A stretch of DNA of 64,000 nt from Erythrobacteraceae bacterium E2-1 Yellow Sea (GCA_014983025.1 JADCLP010000001.1:806001-870000), one strand, 5' to 3'; shown: positions 44,100 through 53,961, counted from the stretch's first letter. Numbers and translations: made by a program. Notes: generated by a model from the letters alone, not told the origin.

Positions 44100-44467
44100 T
44101 TGCGCTCCCGATGCAGGGTAATGCCAATTTTCTCATCACGTTCGGCAATGGCCAGCTTCACGATCTTGACCGTGACCGCCTCTACCCGTGCATCTTGCAC
44201 AAACAGCGTTTGGCAAATATGGTCAGCCACCGCCTCTATCAGTTTGAAATGCACCCCCGGCGGCAAGGCATCTGACGCAGCAAATTTCAGATCCATGTAA
44301 TTCTTGCTGGCATCCAGCGGCGTATCAGGTGCGTAGTGTTCGGCCACCTTCATGCGCGCCTGCACCGTAAAACGCAGCGGCTGCGGCTTACCAGTTTCTT
44401 CCGAATAAATGCCGGTCAGCACGTCATGCTCAAAATCGGCAATTTCAAGAATCAGCGAATCACTCAT
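44096..44467 (-). CDS. folB: Dihydroneopterin aldolase-like protein
   Basis: A 123-aa T-fold protein. Seen are LEIADFEHDVLTGIYSEE (near 6-23), YMDLKF near 63, and FKLIEAVADHICQTLF near 80-95, where the Glu would bind the pterin. FolB converts dihydroneopterin in folate synthesis. ATG 44467 is used; a longer frame to 44614 overlaps the methyltransferase and lacks similarity. Its stop overlaps the next gene's GTG. Confidence 0.88.
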   Translation of the reverse strand: MSDSLILEIADFEHDVLTGIYSEETGKPQPLRFTVQARMKVAEHYAPDTPLDASKNYMDLKFAASDALPPGVHFKLIEAVADHICQTLFVQDARVEAVTVKIVKLAIAERDEKIGITLHRERK

Positions 44468-44477
44468 GCTCTGCGCC

Positions 44478-45368
44478 TTAGCCTGAATTGGACCAGCGCG
44501 CGAAAATCGCAGTGGGTAGCAGGCGGCCCTCAGGGCCATTTTCCTGCACTGCCAGATCGCCATGTTCGATAGTACCGGGCAGATCGGCGAACAATTCCTG
44601 CACCAGCCCGGCAAGCGCCAGGCTGCTCATGCGCACGGCGTAGACGGTGAGGAACAGGAAGCGGCTGTTTTTATCCAGCAGTTGGCGGCAATCCGCCAGC
44701 AGGCCGGGCAGGCTTTCTTCCAACCGCCAGGTTTCATTCTTCGGCCCACGCCCGAATTTGGGCGGGTCAAGAATGATCCCGTCATAGCGATTGCCGCGTC
44801 GCACTTCGCGCGCGGTAAACTTGGCTGCATCATCCACCAGCCAGCGGATCGGGCGATCTTCCATGCCAGAAAGCGTCGCATTTTCGCGCGCCTGGCCAAC
44901 TGATTTCTTGCTGGCATCAACATGGGTGACGCGGCCGTGCTGACTCAACGCAAGCGAGCCCACCCCTGTATAGCCGAAAAGGTTGAGCGTTTCGGCATCA
45001 GTCATGTCTCCCAGCTGTGCGCGCATCCATTGCCATACCGGCGCCATGTCGGGGAAGAATTGCAGGTGACGGAACGGAGTCGGCAGGGCGGTAAAACGCG
45101 CCTCCTCCCAGCTCAGCCCCCACCCCTGTACGGGCACATCTGGCGCAAGCGTCCAACGCCCCCCGCCATCCTCATCCGAACCGGGAATGAACTCTCCATC
45201 CGCCTGCCAATCAGGCAGGCGCGGACTCCACATCGCCTGCGGTTCGGGCCGGATAAAGCTGTAAGGGCCAAAGCTTTCCAGCTTGCGGCCATGCCCGCTA
45301 TCTATCAGGCGATAGGCATCCCAGCCCTCGCCCACCATCAACAACGGATCACGAATCAGCTGGGTCAT
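44478..45368 (-). CDS. Class I SAM-dependent methyltransferase (RlmI/RlmK-like)
   Basis: A 296-aa methyltransferase. The SAM site is LNLFGYTGVGSLALSQHG near residues 128-145, then VTHVDASKKSV; the catalytic IILDPPKFGRGPKNE is near 199-213. The fold resembles 23S rRNA cytosine or protein methyltransferases of the PF10672 type, but there is no PUA domain. The target is probably RNA, unproven. It overlaps thrC by one base. Confidence 0.82.
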   Translation of the reverse strand: MTQLIRDPLLMVGEGWDAYRLIDSGHGRKLESFGPYSFIRPEPQAMWSPRLPDWQADGEFIPGSDEDGGGRWTLAPDVPVQGWGLSWEEARFTALPTPFRHLQFFPDMAPVWQWMRAQLGDMTDAETLNLFGYTGVGSLALSQHGRVTHVDASKKSVGQARENATLSGMEDRPIRWLVDDAAKFTAREVRRGNRYDGIILDPPKFGRGPKNETWRLEESLPGLLADCRQLLDKNSRFLFLTVYAVRMSSLALAGLVQELFADLPGTIEHGDLAVQENGPEGRLLPTAIFARWSNSG

Positions 45369-46768
45369 CAGCCTGCCGGGCTAGCGTGTTCGGCCACGAA
45401 ATCGCGCACCGCCTCATATGTGCCGGGCAGTTCCACCAACGCCTCCTCGCGCGCGAATAGATCGCCCACGCGGGTAGGCAGTGCCGGACGCAGGCCAGTG
45501 GCACGTTCCACTGCATCCGGGAATTTTGCCGGATGCGCGGTGGCCAGCGTGACCATGGGAATGGTTGGGTCCAGATCGCTCTGCAGCGCGGCATGCAGGC
45601 CCACGGCGGTGTGTGGATCGATCACCTCACCCGCATGATCATGCGCCCAACGCAGGGCTCGCGACATCTCATCCCCATCTGCCCGCGCACTGGTGAACAG
45701 GCGCGATGCGCCTTCACGCTGGGCATTGGTGAGGCGCATGGCCCGATCCTGCTCAAAGCTACGCATCTGTTCACCCAACGCCGCGCCATCGCGACCGCCA
45801 CAATCGAACAGCAGCCGTTCAAAATTGGAACTGACCTGAATATCCATGCTGGGCGTGGCTGTGGGCGTGACCGTTCCGGTTGAATAATCACCTTCTGACA
45901 GTGCACGGTGTAGAATATCGTTCACATTGGTGGCGACGATCAGCTGCGCGATCGGCAGACCCATCTTTTCTGCCACATAGCCTGCAAAAACATCGCCAAA
46001 ATTTCCGGTCGGCACGCTGAAGGCGACCTGTCGATGCGGCGCGCCCAATTGCACGCCCACTGCGAAGTAATAGACCACCTGCGCCATCAACCGCGCCCAG
46101 TTGATTGAATTGACAGCGCCGATATTGAAACGCCCGGTCATATCGGCATCGCCAAACATGCGCTTCACCATGGCCTGCGCATCGTCAAAGCTGCCATCAA
46201 TGGCGATATTGTACACATTGGGTGCACGCACCGTGGTCATCTGGCGTCGCTGGACATCGCTCACGCGCCCTTTGGGGTGGAGCATGAAAATGTCGATCCC
46301 CTCACGTCCTGCAACAGCGTCAATCGCGGCGGAGCCGGTATCGCCACTGGTCGCGCCAATAATGGTTAGGGTGGATTTGCGGCGGCTAAGGAATGTTTCA
46401 AACAGCAGGCCCAGCAATTGCAGAGCCACATCCTTGAAAGCCAGTGTTGGGCCATGGAACAATTCCAGCAGCCATTGCCGTTCGTTAAGCTGGACCAGCG
46501 GCGTCACCGCATCATGCGCAAAGCGACCATAGGCGGCCTGGCACAATCCACGCAGCTCGTCCTCACTCAAGCTGCCAGCCACAAATGGCGCCATCACCCG
46601 CACAGCAAGTTCGGCATAGGGCAGACCAGCCATTGCCGCGATCTCGCTTTCTGTAAAGCGCGGCCATTCAGCAGGCAGATACAGCCCGCCATCCCCCGCC
46701 AGACCAGCCAGAGTGACACCTTCGAAATCGAGCGTGGGCGCAGCGCCCCGTGTAGAGATATATTCCAT
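45368..46768 (-). CDS. thrC: Threonine synthase
   Basis: A 466-aa PLP enzyme converting phosphohomoserine to threonine. The PLP lysine is in GPTLAFKDVALQLLG (near 110); the phosphate-binding loop GATSGDTGSAAIDAV is near 140-154. SVPTGNFGDVFAGYVA follows near 247. ATG 46768 gives the family start MEYISTRG. It belongs to the block downstream of the oxidase genes. Confidence 0.96.
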   Translation of the reverse strand: MEYISTRGAAPTLDFEGVTLAGLAGDGGLYLPAEWPRFTESEIAAMAGLPYAELAVRVMAPFVAGSLSEDELRGLCQAAYGRFAHDAVTPLVQLNERQWLLELFHGPTLAFKDVALQLLGLLFETFLSRRKSTLTIIGATSGDTGSAAIDAVAGREGIDIFMLHPKGRVSDVQRRQMTTVRAPNVYNIAIDGSFDDAQAMVKRMFGDADMTGRFNIGAVNSINWARLMAQVVYYFAVGVQLGAPHRQVAFSVPTGNFGDVFAGYVAEKMGLPIAQLIVATNVNDILHRALSEGDYSTGTVTPTATPSMDIQVSSNFERLLFDCGGRDGAALGEQMRSFEQDRAMRLTNAQREGASRLFTSARADGDEMSRALRWAHDHAGEVIDPHTAVGLHAALQSDLDPTIPMVTLATAHPAKFPDAVERATGLRPALPTRVGDLFAREEALVELPGTYEAVRDFVAEHASPAG

Positions 46769-46828
46769 CGCGCGAAGGCGGTTAGACGCGCGCGCGCCGG
46801 AGAGCAAGCAAGCTCAGCTTTCCGGGGT

Positions 46829-47404
46829 TCAATCCTGTTCTTTGATGCGCTTTTGCAGCGCCAATGCGTAGATAACCAGCGCGGTCAGCGCAAAGAAGAA
46901 CCACTGCATGGCGTAAGACATATGGTTATTGGGCAGGTCGCCGGGATCTGGGCGTGACATGTCCTGCAATCCCGCCACAGCCGGGCTGGCGACAAGGCGC
47001 GGTCCGGGCGCGATGAAGCCACCCACTTCGCCGCCACCAAAGCTGATCGCATCGGGGTTTTGCGACCAGCCCAGCACCACTGGCGCAATGGTACCAGACG
47101 GCAGGCGACATTGCGCCACATGCACCCAACCCGGCGCATCACTGGTGCTGCGGCCAGCGCGCGCCTCTATACCCTCGACCCGGGCACAGACTACGCGCGT
47201 ATGGCGATACAGGCGTTGTTCCGCCTGATCTACGCTGATCGGCCAATCCACATCAGATGACATGCGGCTGGCCTGCGCATAATGCGCCAGAAGCGCCTCT
47301 TTCTGCCCGGCCCGGTCCAGCTGCCACACACCCAGTGCCACCATTACAGCAACAGCAACGGCAACCAGCAGTGTGGGCAGGATCGGCAATTGGCGCAGTG
47401 TCAC
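46829..47404 (-). CDS. SURF1-family cytochrome oxidase assembly protein
   Basis: A 191-aa SURF1-like protein with the usual two membrane helices, near residues 8-26 (ILPTLLVAVAVAVMVALGVWQLDRA) and near 166-184 (MQWFFFALTALVIYALAL), flanking a periplasmic domain. SURF1 helps heme a insertion into subunit I. GTG 47404 overlaps the DUF983 stop. It lies in the canonical place after ctaE-DUF983. Confidence 0.92.
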   Translation of the reverse strand: MTLRQLPILPTLLVAVAVAVMVALGVWQLDRAGQKEALLAHYAQASRMSSDVDWPISVDQAEQRLYRHTRVVCARVEGIEARAGRSTSDAPGWVHVAQCRLPSGTIAPVVLGWSQNPDAISFGGGEVGGFIAPGPRLVASPAVAGLQDMSRPDPGDLPNNHMSYAMQWFFFALTALVIYALALQKRIKEQD

Positions 47405-47790
47405 AGCTCGCGGCTACCCGCCTCGCGCGCTTTGTTGCGATATTCGGAAATCAGCAAAGCAGCCTTGGACACGCGCAGACCCCAGAGCACAGCCACTGTC
47501 GTGATTGGCAGCCAGATCAGCGCATGCACCCACAGCGGTGGATGGAATGCTGAATCGAGCCACAGCGCCAGCCCGGTGATAATCGCGCCGATAATCAAAG
47601 TCAGAAACGCCGCCGGGCCATCACCCACATTGAAGCGCGTCAGATCAAGCGAACAGACACGGCAGCGATCGGCAAACTTCACCACGCCGGAAAACAGCGT
47701 GCGGCTGCCGCATTTGGGGCACAAACCGAAAAGGGCAGCCTGGCCAATGCCGGGCTGCCCCTTGTCAGTATCAGGTGTTTCAGCCGTCAC
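47401..47790 (-). CDS. DUF983 membrane protein with zinc-ribbon-like N-terminus
   Basis: A 129-aa protein, GTG start at 47790. Four cysteines form two pairs: GLCPKCGS (near 20) and DRCRVCSLDL (near 40), a likely zinc or metal knuckle. Two membrane helices follow (about 55-73 and 85-104). The family is almost always next to ctaE/SURF1 in alphaproteobacteria and is presumed to help oxidase assembly; its exact role is unknown. Confidence 0.88.
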   Translation of the reverse strand: MTAETPDTDKGQPGIGQAALFGLCPKCGSRTLFSGVVKFADRCRVCSLDLTRFNVGDGPAAFLTLIIGAIITGLALWLDSAFHPPLWVHALIWLPITTVAVLWGLRVSKAALLISEYRNKAREAGSREL

Positions 47791-47792
47791 GA

Positions 47793-48653
47793 TCAGTGAA
47801 CCGGTGCACCCCAACCGCCCCAGACATATACTGCGACGAACAGGAACAGCCACACCACGTCAACGAAGTGCCAATACCACGCAGCCGCTTCGAAACCGAA
47901 ATGCTGGCGCGGGGTGAAGTGCCCCTTATAGGTGCGGATCAGGCACACGATCAGGAAGATGGTGCCGACCAGAACGTGGAAGCCGTGGAAACCGGTGGCC
48001 ATGTAGAAGGCCGAGCCATAGGTGTTTTCACCAAAGGCAAAGGGGGCCACGGCGTATTCATATGCCTGGATCGAAGTGAACAGTGCGCCCAGCAGGATGG
48101 TGGCCCACAGACCCTTCTTCAGGCCTTCACGATCACCATGGATCAACGAATGGTGTGCCCATGTAACCGTGGTACCCGAACACAGCAGGATCAGCGTGTT
48201 GAGCAGCGGCAGTTCGAAGGCATTCAGCACTTCCAGCCCCTTGGGCGGCCATTGCGAAATCGCAGCTGCGCCGTCCTGGCCGAACAGACTGGTGGTTACG
48301 CCTTCCACAACCTCAATTGGCTGTGGGAAGAGCGAGAAGTCAAAGAAACTCCAGAACCAGCCGACGAAGAACATCACTTCCGAAGCGATGAACAGGATCA
48401 TGCCGTAACGCAGGTGCAGCTGCACCACTGGGGTGTGGTCGCCCTGCTGCGCTTCCTTCACGATGTTCGAAAACCAGCTGAAGAAAGTGGCTATCAGGCC
48501 CGCAATGCCCAGGCCCAGAATGATCTGCCAGCCAGACATTTCGTGCATGAAGAACACCATGCCCGTGGTAAAGACCAGGCCCGACAAGGCACCAATCAGC
48601 GGCCAAATATCGGGTTCCAGAATGTGATAGTCGTGATTTTTGGTACCAGCCAT
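47793..48653 (-). CDS. ctaE: Cytochrome c oxidase subunit III
   Basis: A 286-aa subunit III with seven membrane helices. Characteristic stretches are RYGMILFIASEVMFFVGWFW (near 83-102), TTVTWAHHSLIHGDREGLK near 163, and the final FEAAAWYWHFVDVVWLFLF near 255. It stabilises the proton-pumping aa3 oxidase. It lies in the standard order downstream of ctaG. Confidence 0.97.
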   Translation of the reverse strand: MAGTKNHDYHILEPDIWPLIGALSGLVFTTGMVFFMHEMSGWQIILGLGIAGLIATFFSWFSNIVKEAQQGDHTPVVQLHLRYGMILFIASEVMFFVGWFWSFFDFSLFPQPIEVVEGVTTSLFGQDGAAAISQWPPKGLEVLNAFELPLLNTLILLCSGTTVTWAHHSLIHGDREGLKKGLWATILLGALFTSIQAYEYAVAPFAFGENTYGSAFYMATGFHGFHVLVGTIFLIVCLIRTYKGHFTPRQHFGFEAAAWYWHFVDVVWLFLFVAVYVWGGWGAPVH

Positions 48654-48715
48654 GAATCAATCCCGTCGTGTTATGCGATCGCCCTTAATGCCCCAATCGG
48701 CGCGGGTCCAGAGGG

Positions 48716-49288
48716 TTAGGAGCCTTCATCCTTTGCCCGGTGGAAAGTGTAGCTGAGCGTGATCTGTTCAACGCCCTTCATATTCTCGTCATCCAATGCA
48801 GCAGGGTCGACATAATAGAGCACTGGCATGTGCACTTCCTGTCCCGGTTGCAGCGTCTGTTCGGTAAAACAGAAACATTGGATCTTGTTGAAATAGGCAC
48901 CGGCCTGTTCCGGCTCGACATTGAATGTCGCCGTGCCGGTAATCGGTTCATTGCTATTATTGCGCGCGAAATAGGTTGCCATGTCACGGACACCGATCTG
49001 CACGGTATCGGTCGTCTGGTCTGGACGGAAAGTCCAGGGCATGTCGCCCGAGGTCGTGGCATCAAACCGGATCGATATGGTTTTGCCGCCGATGCTTTGT
49101 GCAGCTTTCGCCGCTGCATCAGCTTCGCCCTCTGTGGCACGCTGCGTAGTCCCGGCAAATCCAGTCACACGGCAAAACAAATTGTAGAGCGGCACCGCAG
49201 CATAGCCCAGGCCAAGCATGGCCAGCGCCCCAAGAATGGCCAATATGCCAGTACGAAGGTTTTTCTGGTCAAGTGTAACGCTGTTCAC
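48716..49288 (-). CDS. ctaG: Cytochrome c oxidase assembly protein CtaG/Cox11
   Basis: A 190-aa copper-delivery factor for the CuB site of subunit I. One N-terminal membrane helix (about 15-35, ending LYNLFCRVTGFAGTTQ) is followed by the periplasmic beta domain with the copper motif KIQCFCFTEQ near 135-144. It starts at GTG 49288, four bases after the 41-codon gene. Confidence 0.95.
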   Translation of the reverse strand: MNSVTLDQKNLRTGILAILGALAMLGLGYAAVPLYNLFCRVTGFAGTTQRATEGEADAAAKAAQSIGGKTISIRFDATTSGDMPWTFRPDQTTDTVQIGVRDMATYFARNNSNEPITGTATFNVEPEQAGAYFNKIQCFCFTEQTLQPGQEVHMPVLYYVDPAALDDENMKGVEQITLSYTFHRAKDEGS

Positions 49289-49292
49289 CCGG

Positions 49293-49418
49293 TCAATCCC
49301 CCATGCGAACTATGGTAATTGCGTAGAACAATACGACGAAGAACGCCAAGACCAGTCCCAGCGCGATATTGCGGCCTTTCTGGCGGCGGCGGATTTCGGT
49401 TTCTTCTTCAGGCGTCAT
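49293..49418 (-). CDS. 41-aa membrane peptide of the oxidase cluster (CoxF-like)
   Basis: A short gene easily missed. ATG 49418 shares a base with the ctaB stop (TGATG) and has GGTGG upstream; it ends with TGA at 49293. The product has a charged N-terminus (TPEEETEIRRRQKGRN) and one membrane helix of about 20 residues (IALGLVLAFFVVLFYAITIV), finishing RMGD. A small protein at this site between ctaB and ctaG is common in alphaproteobacteria. It probably aids oxidase assembly. Confidence 0.85.
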   Translation of the reverse strand: MTPEEETEIRRRQKGRNIALGLVLAFFVVLFYAITIVRMGD

Positions 49419-50329
49419 CACAACCACCCCTGTGTATAGGCCACACGGTCAACCACCAAGGCGCCGAACAGTGCGAACAGATAAATTATTGAGTAGGCGA
49501 ATAACCGTTTTTCCGGTTTCATCGCATCATCCAAAGCTGCCGTGCGTAGACCAACCGGAATGGCCAGCGCGATAAAGACTGCTGTCAGCCCCAGTGCGGC
49601 GGCAAAATAGATTATGCCCATTCCGCCCCACAGGAACGGGGCCATGGCGATTGGCGCAAGCAAGAAGCTGTAGACCAATATTTGCTGACGGGTCACCTTT
49701 TCGCCCGCGACCACCGGCAGCATGGGAATGCCAACCTTGGCATAATCAGTCTTCACAAACAGCGCGAGCGCCCAGAAATGCGGCGGCGTCCACATAAAGA
49801 TGATCGCAAACAGCAGCACCGGCATCAGGGTAATGTCACCCGTCACCGCGACCCAGCCAATCATGGGCGGGAAGGCGCCAGCGCCGCCACCGATCACGAT
49901 ATTCTGCGGTGTGCGCGGTTTCAGCCAGATGGTGTAGATAACCGCATAATAAACGATGGAAATTGCCAGAATAGTGGCAGCCAGCCAGCCCACGGCCAAG
50001 CCCATCACGATGACCGATGCAAAGGACAAGGTGATCCCAAAATCGCGCGCATCCGTGCGCTGCATCCGTCCGGCGGGCAAAGGCCGCGCGGCAGTGCGCT
50101 TCATCCCTGCGTCCAGGTCTGCTTCCCACCATTGGTTTAGCGCAGCAGCACCACCTGCACCCAGCGCGATGCACAGGATAGCGGTAAAGCCGATCACCGG
50201 ATGGATGTGTCCAGGTGCCGCCAGCAGGCCGCACAGACCGGTAAAGATCACCAGGCTCATCACGCGCGGTTTCGTCAACGCAAAGAAATCACGCCAGTCG
50301 GCGGGCATGCTTTGTGCGTTGATCGTCAT
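49418..50329 (-). CDS. ctaB: Protoheme IX farnesyltransferase (heme O synthase)
   Basis: A 303-aa polytopic UbiA-superfamily enzyme that farnesylates heme b for heme a synthesis. Conserved parts are [19 protein letters not shown] near residue 16, [20 protein letters not shown] near 66-85, and [21 protein letters not shown] near 181-201. ATG 50329 is chosen since a terminator-like hairpin (50377-50398) lies just upstream and [15 protein letters not shown] is a usual start; a frame opens from 50416. Confidence 0.95.
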   Translation of the reverse strand: MTINAQSMPADWRDFFALTKPRVMSLVIFTGLCGLLAAPGHIHPVIGFTAILCIALGAGGAAALNQWWEADLDAGMKRTAARPLPAGRMQRTDARDFGITLSFASVIVMGLAVGWLAATILAISIVYYAVIYTIWLKPRTPQNIVIGGGAGAFPPMIGWVAVTGDITLMPVLLFAIIFMWTPPHFWALALFVKTDYAKVGIPMLPVVAGEKVTRQQILVYSFLLAPIAMAPFLWGGMGIIYFAAALGLTAVFIALAIPVGLRTAALDDAMKPEKRLFAYSIIYLFALFGALVVDRVAYTQGWL

Positions 50330-50376
50330 GGCTTGGCTAAGTTCAGACTTCACCAGTTTCATTTTCCAAAAATGGA

Positions 50377-50398
50377 GGGCGCACCTTGCGGCACGCCC
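50377..50398 (-). terminator. Intercistronic hairpin between ctaD and ctaB
   Basis: GGGCGCACC (50377-50385) pairs with GGCACGCCC (50390-50398), a 9-bp stem with two G-T pairs and a four-base loop that reads GCAA on the minus strand. There the stem is followed by TCCATTTTTGG. It is a plausible partial terminator that would lower expression of the assembly genes relative to the ctaC-ctaD subunits. Confidence 0.6.
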
Positions 50399-50472
50399 CC
50401 CGGTTTCAGCTTGCATGCCCCCATTTACCGGGAGGGCTTGAGGTTCAGGCGCTTAGCCCGAACCCGCCAGCA

Positions 50473-52155
50473 TCAATGATGGGCTTCATCCTTAATAACC
50501 GGCAGCGTTTCAAACTGGTGGAACGGCGGCGGGCTGGACAGGGTCCATTCCAGCGTCGTTGCACCTTCACCCCAGGGATTGGCAGGTGCCTTCTTGCCTG
50601 CAACGAAGGCGTAGATGATGTTCGCGAAGAACAGCACCATCGATGCAGCCATGATCATATAACCAATCGAAGCAACTTCATTCCATTGGGCATAGGCCGG
50701 TGTGAAATCGGGGTAACGGCGTGGCATGCCGTCCAGGCCCAGGAAGTGCATCGGGAAGAAGATCACGTTCACACCAATGAAGAACACCCAGAAGTGCAGG
50801 TGGCTGAGCAGTTCGGAATGCATCCGGCCGCTCATCTTCGGGAACCAGTAATAGAAACCGGCGAACATTGAGAACACGGCACCCATCGACAGCACATAGT
50901 GGAAGTGCGCGACCACGAAATAGGTGTCATGCACATAATCGTCGATACCGCCATTGGCGAGATAAACGCCCGTCACACCACCAACGGTGAACAGGAAGAT
51001 CATGCCAATCGCCCATACCATGGGTGACTTGAACTCGATCGATCCGCCCCACATCGTGGCGATCCAGCTGAAAATCTTCACACCGGTCGGAACCGCGATG
51101 ACCATGGTGGCTGCAGTGAAATACATCTTCGTATTCACGTCCAGACCCACGGTGTACATGTGGTGCGCCCAGACGATGAAGCCGACCACGCCAATCGCGA
51201 CCATTGCGTAAGCCATGCCGAGATAACCGAACACCGGCTTGCGGCTGAAGGTCGAGATGATCTGGCTGATCATGCCGAAGCCTGGCAGGATCATGATGTA
51301 AACTTCAGGGTGACCGAAGAACCAGAACAGGTGCTGGTACAGGATCGGGTCACCACCGCCGGCTGGATCGAAGAAAGTCGTGCCGAAATTACGATCAGTC
51401 AGCAGCATGGTGATGGCAGCGGCCAGCACCGGCAGCGCCAGCAACAGCAGGAATGCAGTGACCAGCACCGACCACACGAACAGCGGCATTTTATGCAGGG
51501 TCATACCCGGCGCACGCATGTTGAAGATGGTGGTGATGAAGTTGGTTGCACCCAGGATCGAACCTGCGCCCGCAAGGTGGAGCGAGAAGATCGCGAAATC
51601 GACGGCTGGTCCGGTGGAACCAGTGGTTGAAAGCGGCGCATAAACCGTCCAGCCCGTGCCCGCACCCATGCCGGTGCCGCCTGGCACAAACATGGAGAAG
51701 AGCAGGCTGAAGAAGCCCGCCACCGTCAACCAGAAAGAGATATTGTTCATGCGCGGGAAGGCCATATCCGGCGCACCGATCATGATCGGGACGAACCAGT
51801 TACCAAAACCGCCAATCATGGCCGGCATGACCATGAAGAACACCATGATCAGGCCGTGCGCCGTGATCAACACGTTCCAGTGATGCAGCGCCGCATCCAG
51901 ATTTTCCGGGCCGACACCGACCATGAAAATCGCCTGATTCAGGATCTGGATACCCGGCTGCGCCAGTTCGGCACGCATGATGCCGGAAATGCCGCCACCC
52001 ACGATCCCCGCGATAATCGAGAAGATCAGGTAGAGTGTGCCGATATCCTTGTGATTGGTCGACATGAACCAGCGGGCGAAAAAGCCCGGCTTGTGATCCG
52101 CATCATGTGCGTGATCATCGGTATGAGTGTCGAAACCTTCTGCGGTAGTGGCCAT
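50473..52155 (-). CDS. ctaD: Cytochrome c oxidase subunit I (A1-type)
   Basis: A 560-aa catalytic subunit with twelve membrane helices carrying heme a and the a3-CuB centre. The proton-channel and metal motifs are clear: [19 protein letters not shown] (A1-type GHPEV with the CuB His and the cross-linked Tyr), the His pair in [10 protein letters not shown], the K-channel [10 protein letters not shown] and the double heme His in [14 protein letters not shown]. Length is typical for aa3 oxidases. It lies 30 bases downstream of ctaC. Confidence 0.98.
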   Translation of the reverse strand: MATTAEGFDTHTDDHAHDADHKPGFFARWFMSTNHKDIGTLYLIFSIIAGIVGGGISGIMRAELAQPGIQILNQAIFMVGVGPENLDAALHHWNVLITAHGLIMVFFMVMPAMIGGFGNWFVPIMIGAPDMAFPRMNNISFWLTVAGFFSLLFSMFVPGGTGMGAGTGWTVYAPLSTTGSTGPAVDFAIFSLHLAGAGSILGATNFITTIFNMRAPGMTLHKMPLFVWSVLVTAFLLLLALPVLAAAITMLLTDRNFGTTFFDPAGGGDPILYQHLFWFFGHPEVYIMILPGFGMISQIISTFSRKPVFGYLGMAYAMVAIGVVGFIVWAHHMYTVGLDVNTKMYFTAATMVIAVPTGVKIFSWIATMWGGSIEFKSPMVWAIGMIFLFTVGGVTGVYLANGGIDDYVHDTYFVVAHFHYVLSMGAVFSMFAGFYYWFPKMSGRMHSELLSHLHFWVFFIGVNVIFFPMHFLGLDGMPRRYPDFTPAYAQWNEVASIGYMIMAASMVLFFANIIYAFVAGKKAPANPWGEGATTLEWTLSSPPPFHQFETLPVIKDEAHH

Positions 52156-52185
52156 GTTTCAATTACTCTCAGACTTGGATTTCGT

Positions 52186-53196
52186 TCAGGCTTCATCTGC
52201 ATCAGCAGCGGCATCTTCGCCGGCTGCATCTGCAGCAGGTGCGGCTTCTTCAGCAGCGCCAACATTGCCGCCCTGTTCCAGCACCCATGCTTCCCACTGT
52301 TCACGTGGCAGCGCCTCAATCGCGATGGGCATAAAACCATGGCGTGCACCACACAGTTCAGAACACTGGCCATAGTATACGCCGGGTTCTTCAATGAACA
52401 TCTGCTTTTCATTCAAACGGCCCGGAACTGCATCCAGCTTGAACCACAGTGAAGGCACTGCGAATGAATGGATGACGTCTGCCGCCACAGTCTGAATACG
52501 CAGCGGCGTACCAGCAGGAACAACCATGCGGTTATCAACGGCCAGTTGCGGCGGTTCACCATTTGCCAGCGCGTCAGCTTCAGGCAGCATGTTGGAAATC
52601 ACTTCAAAACCGCCATTGTCGGGGTAGGTATAGCCCCAATACCACTGATAGCCGGTGACCTTGATCGTCACGGCATCTTCAGGTGGCGATTCGTACTGCT
52701 TGGCCAGAAGGCTGATCGAAGGAATGGCAATTGCCACCAGGATCAGCACCGGAACCAGCGTCCACACCACTTCGATCAGCGTGTTATGCGCAGTCTTAGA
52801 AGGAACCGGATTGGCGCGCTTGTTAAAGCGGATCATTACATAAACCAGCAGCAGCAGCACAAAGGCGCTGATGATGATCATTATCCACCATAGCGCATTA
52901 TGCAGCTTCACGGCGGTGTGACCGATGGGGGAAAACTGTTCCTGCACATCGGTTGCGCCAGCAATCGGCATGCCCTTGCCCTCAGTCGGGGCCATTGGGG
53001 TGTAACCCGCGGTGGTGACCGCATCATCTGCGACAGTGGCTTCTGCAGCAGGGTCGGCAGCTGCCGCTTCCTGCGCAAATACCACGCGCGGTGCAATTGC
53101 GATCAACAGCGCAATGGCAAGGGTTGCAAGGAGAATATGTGCCCGTTTCAGGCTAAGACCAAGTGTCATCAGTCCGACGCTTTCCAGTTCGTTCAT
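52186..53196 (-). CDS. ctaC: Cytochrome c oxidase subunit II
   Basis: A 336-aa subunit II. Signal peptide about 1-45 (ending VVFA), then a linker, two membrane helices (around 105-125 and 145-167), and a cupredoxin domain. The CuA site is CSELCGARHGFMPI near residue 293, with the earlier His in ADVIHSFAVPSL. The tail (about 315-336) is Ala/Asp/Glu-rich. ATG 53196 has GGGGGCAG upstream; ATG 53169 is the alternative. It starts the oxidase block. Confidence 0.96.
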   Translation of the reverse strand: MNELESVGLMTLGLSLKRAHILLATLAIALLIAIAPRVVFAQEAAAADPAAEATVADDAVTTAGYTPMAPTEGKGMPIAGATDVQEQFSPIGHTAVKLHNALWWIMIIISAFVLLLLVYVMIRFNKRANPVPSKTAHNTLIEVVWTLVPVLILVAIAIPSISLLAKQYESPPEDAVTIKVTGYQWYWGYTYPDNGGFEVISNMLPEADALANGEPPQLAVDNRMVVPAGTPLRIQTVAADVIHSFAVPSLWFKLDAVPGRLNEKQMFIEEPGVYYGQCSELCGARHGFMPIAIEALPREQWEAWVLEQGGNVGAAEEAAPAADAAGEDAAADADEA

Positions 53197-53381
53197 GTCT
53201 GCGCTGCCCCCAGCCATTCCGAAAAAACCGGTGACGCAGCATATACCCCCCCGGCATAGGCCAGGATTTGGGGGCCTATAGGCGCGCTTGCCCGTCGCCT
53301 CAAGCGCTTCTAGGGAGAAATTTGTCGATGGCATTTCGCCGCGCTTAACAATTCACCCAAGTTTAATGGAATTATCACGCT

Positions 53382-53960
53382 ATGACCGATGAAGAAGTCC
53401 TGTCCGAATTTCGCGCCAGCGGGGCGCTGCTCGAAGGACACTTCAAGCTTTCATCAGGGCGGCACAGCGCCCATTACCTGCAATGTGCCCGTGTATTGAT
53501 GAACCCCGAACGCGCCGGAAGACTGGCGCTGGCAATGGCCCAGAAGCTCCCCAGAGAGATTCGCAATCAGATAGATGTGGTCGTATCGCCAGCCATGGGC
53601 GGAATCATTATTGGTCATGAAATGGGCCGCGCATTGGGCAAGGATGCACTGTTTCTGGAACGGCCTGACGGAGTATTTCACCTTCGCAGGGGATTTGCGC
53701 TGGAACCTGGCGCCAAGGTTTTGATGGTGGAAGATGTTGTCACCACCGGGCTTTCGAGTCGCGAGGCGATTGAAGCCGTGGCCCGCGAAGGCGGCGAGGT
53801 AATCGCCGAAGTAGCCCTGGTCGACCGATCATTGGGCGAAGCCGATCTGGGTGTGCCCTTATTCCCACTGATCGAAATCACCTTCCCTAGCTATGCCGAA
53901 GATGAGATTCCGCCTGAACTTGCTGCCGTACCTGTAACAAAGCCCGGGAGCCGCAGCTAG
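53382..53960 (+). CDS. pyrE: Orotate phosphoribosyltransferase
   Basis: A 192-aa enzyme joining orotate to PRPP in pyrimidine synthesis. The PRPP signature VLMVEDVVTTGLSSREAIEA lies near 113-132; GHFKLSSGRHSAHY near 19 and VVSPAMGGIIIGHEMGRAL near 66 complete the pattern. Together with pyrC (34206), this window holds two pyrimidine steps in separate units. It starts the rightward pyrE-pdxJ-acpS-lepB run. Confidence 0.96.
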   Translation: MTDEEVLSEFRASGALLEGHFKLSSGRHSAHYLQCARVLMNPERAGRLALAMAQKLPREIRNQIDVVVSPAMGGIIIGHEMGRALGKDALFLERPDGVFHLRRGFALEPGAKVLMVEDVVTTGLSSREAIEAVAREGGEVIAEVALVDRSLGEADLGVPLFPLIEITFPSYAEDEIPPELAAVPVTKPGSRS

Positions 53961-53961
53961 A

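Noticed and set aside
47775-48719. Plus-strand open frame (314 codons) opposite ctaE
   Set aside because: Shadow of oxidase subunit III; composition typical of antisense translation.
50330-50416. Longer ctaB start at 50416 or 50362
   Set aside because: These would place the terminator-like hairpin within or against the coding start, and the added residues lack conservation.
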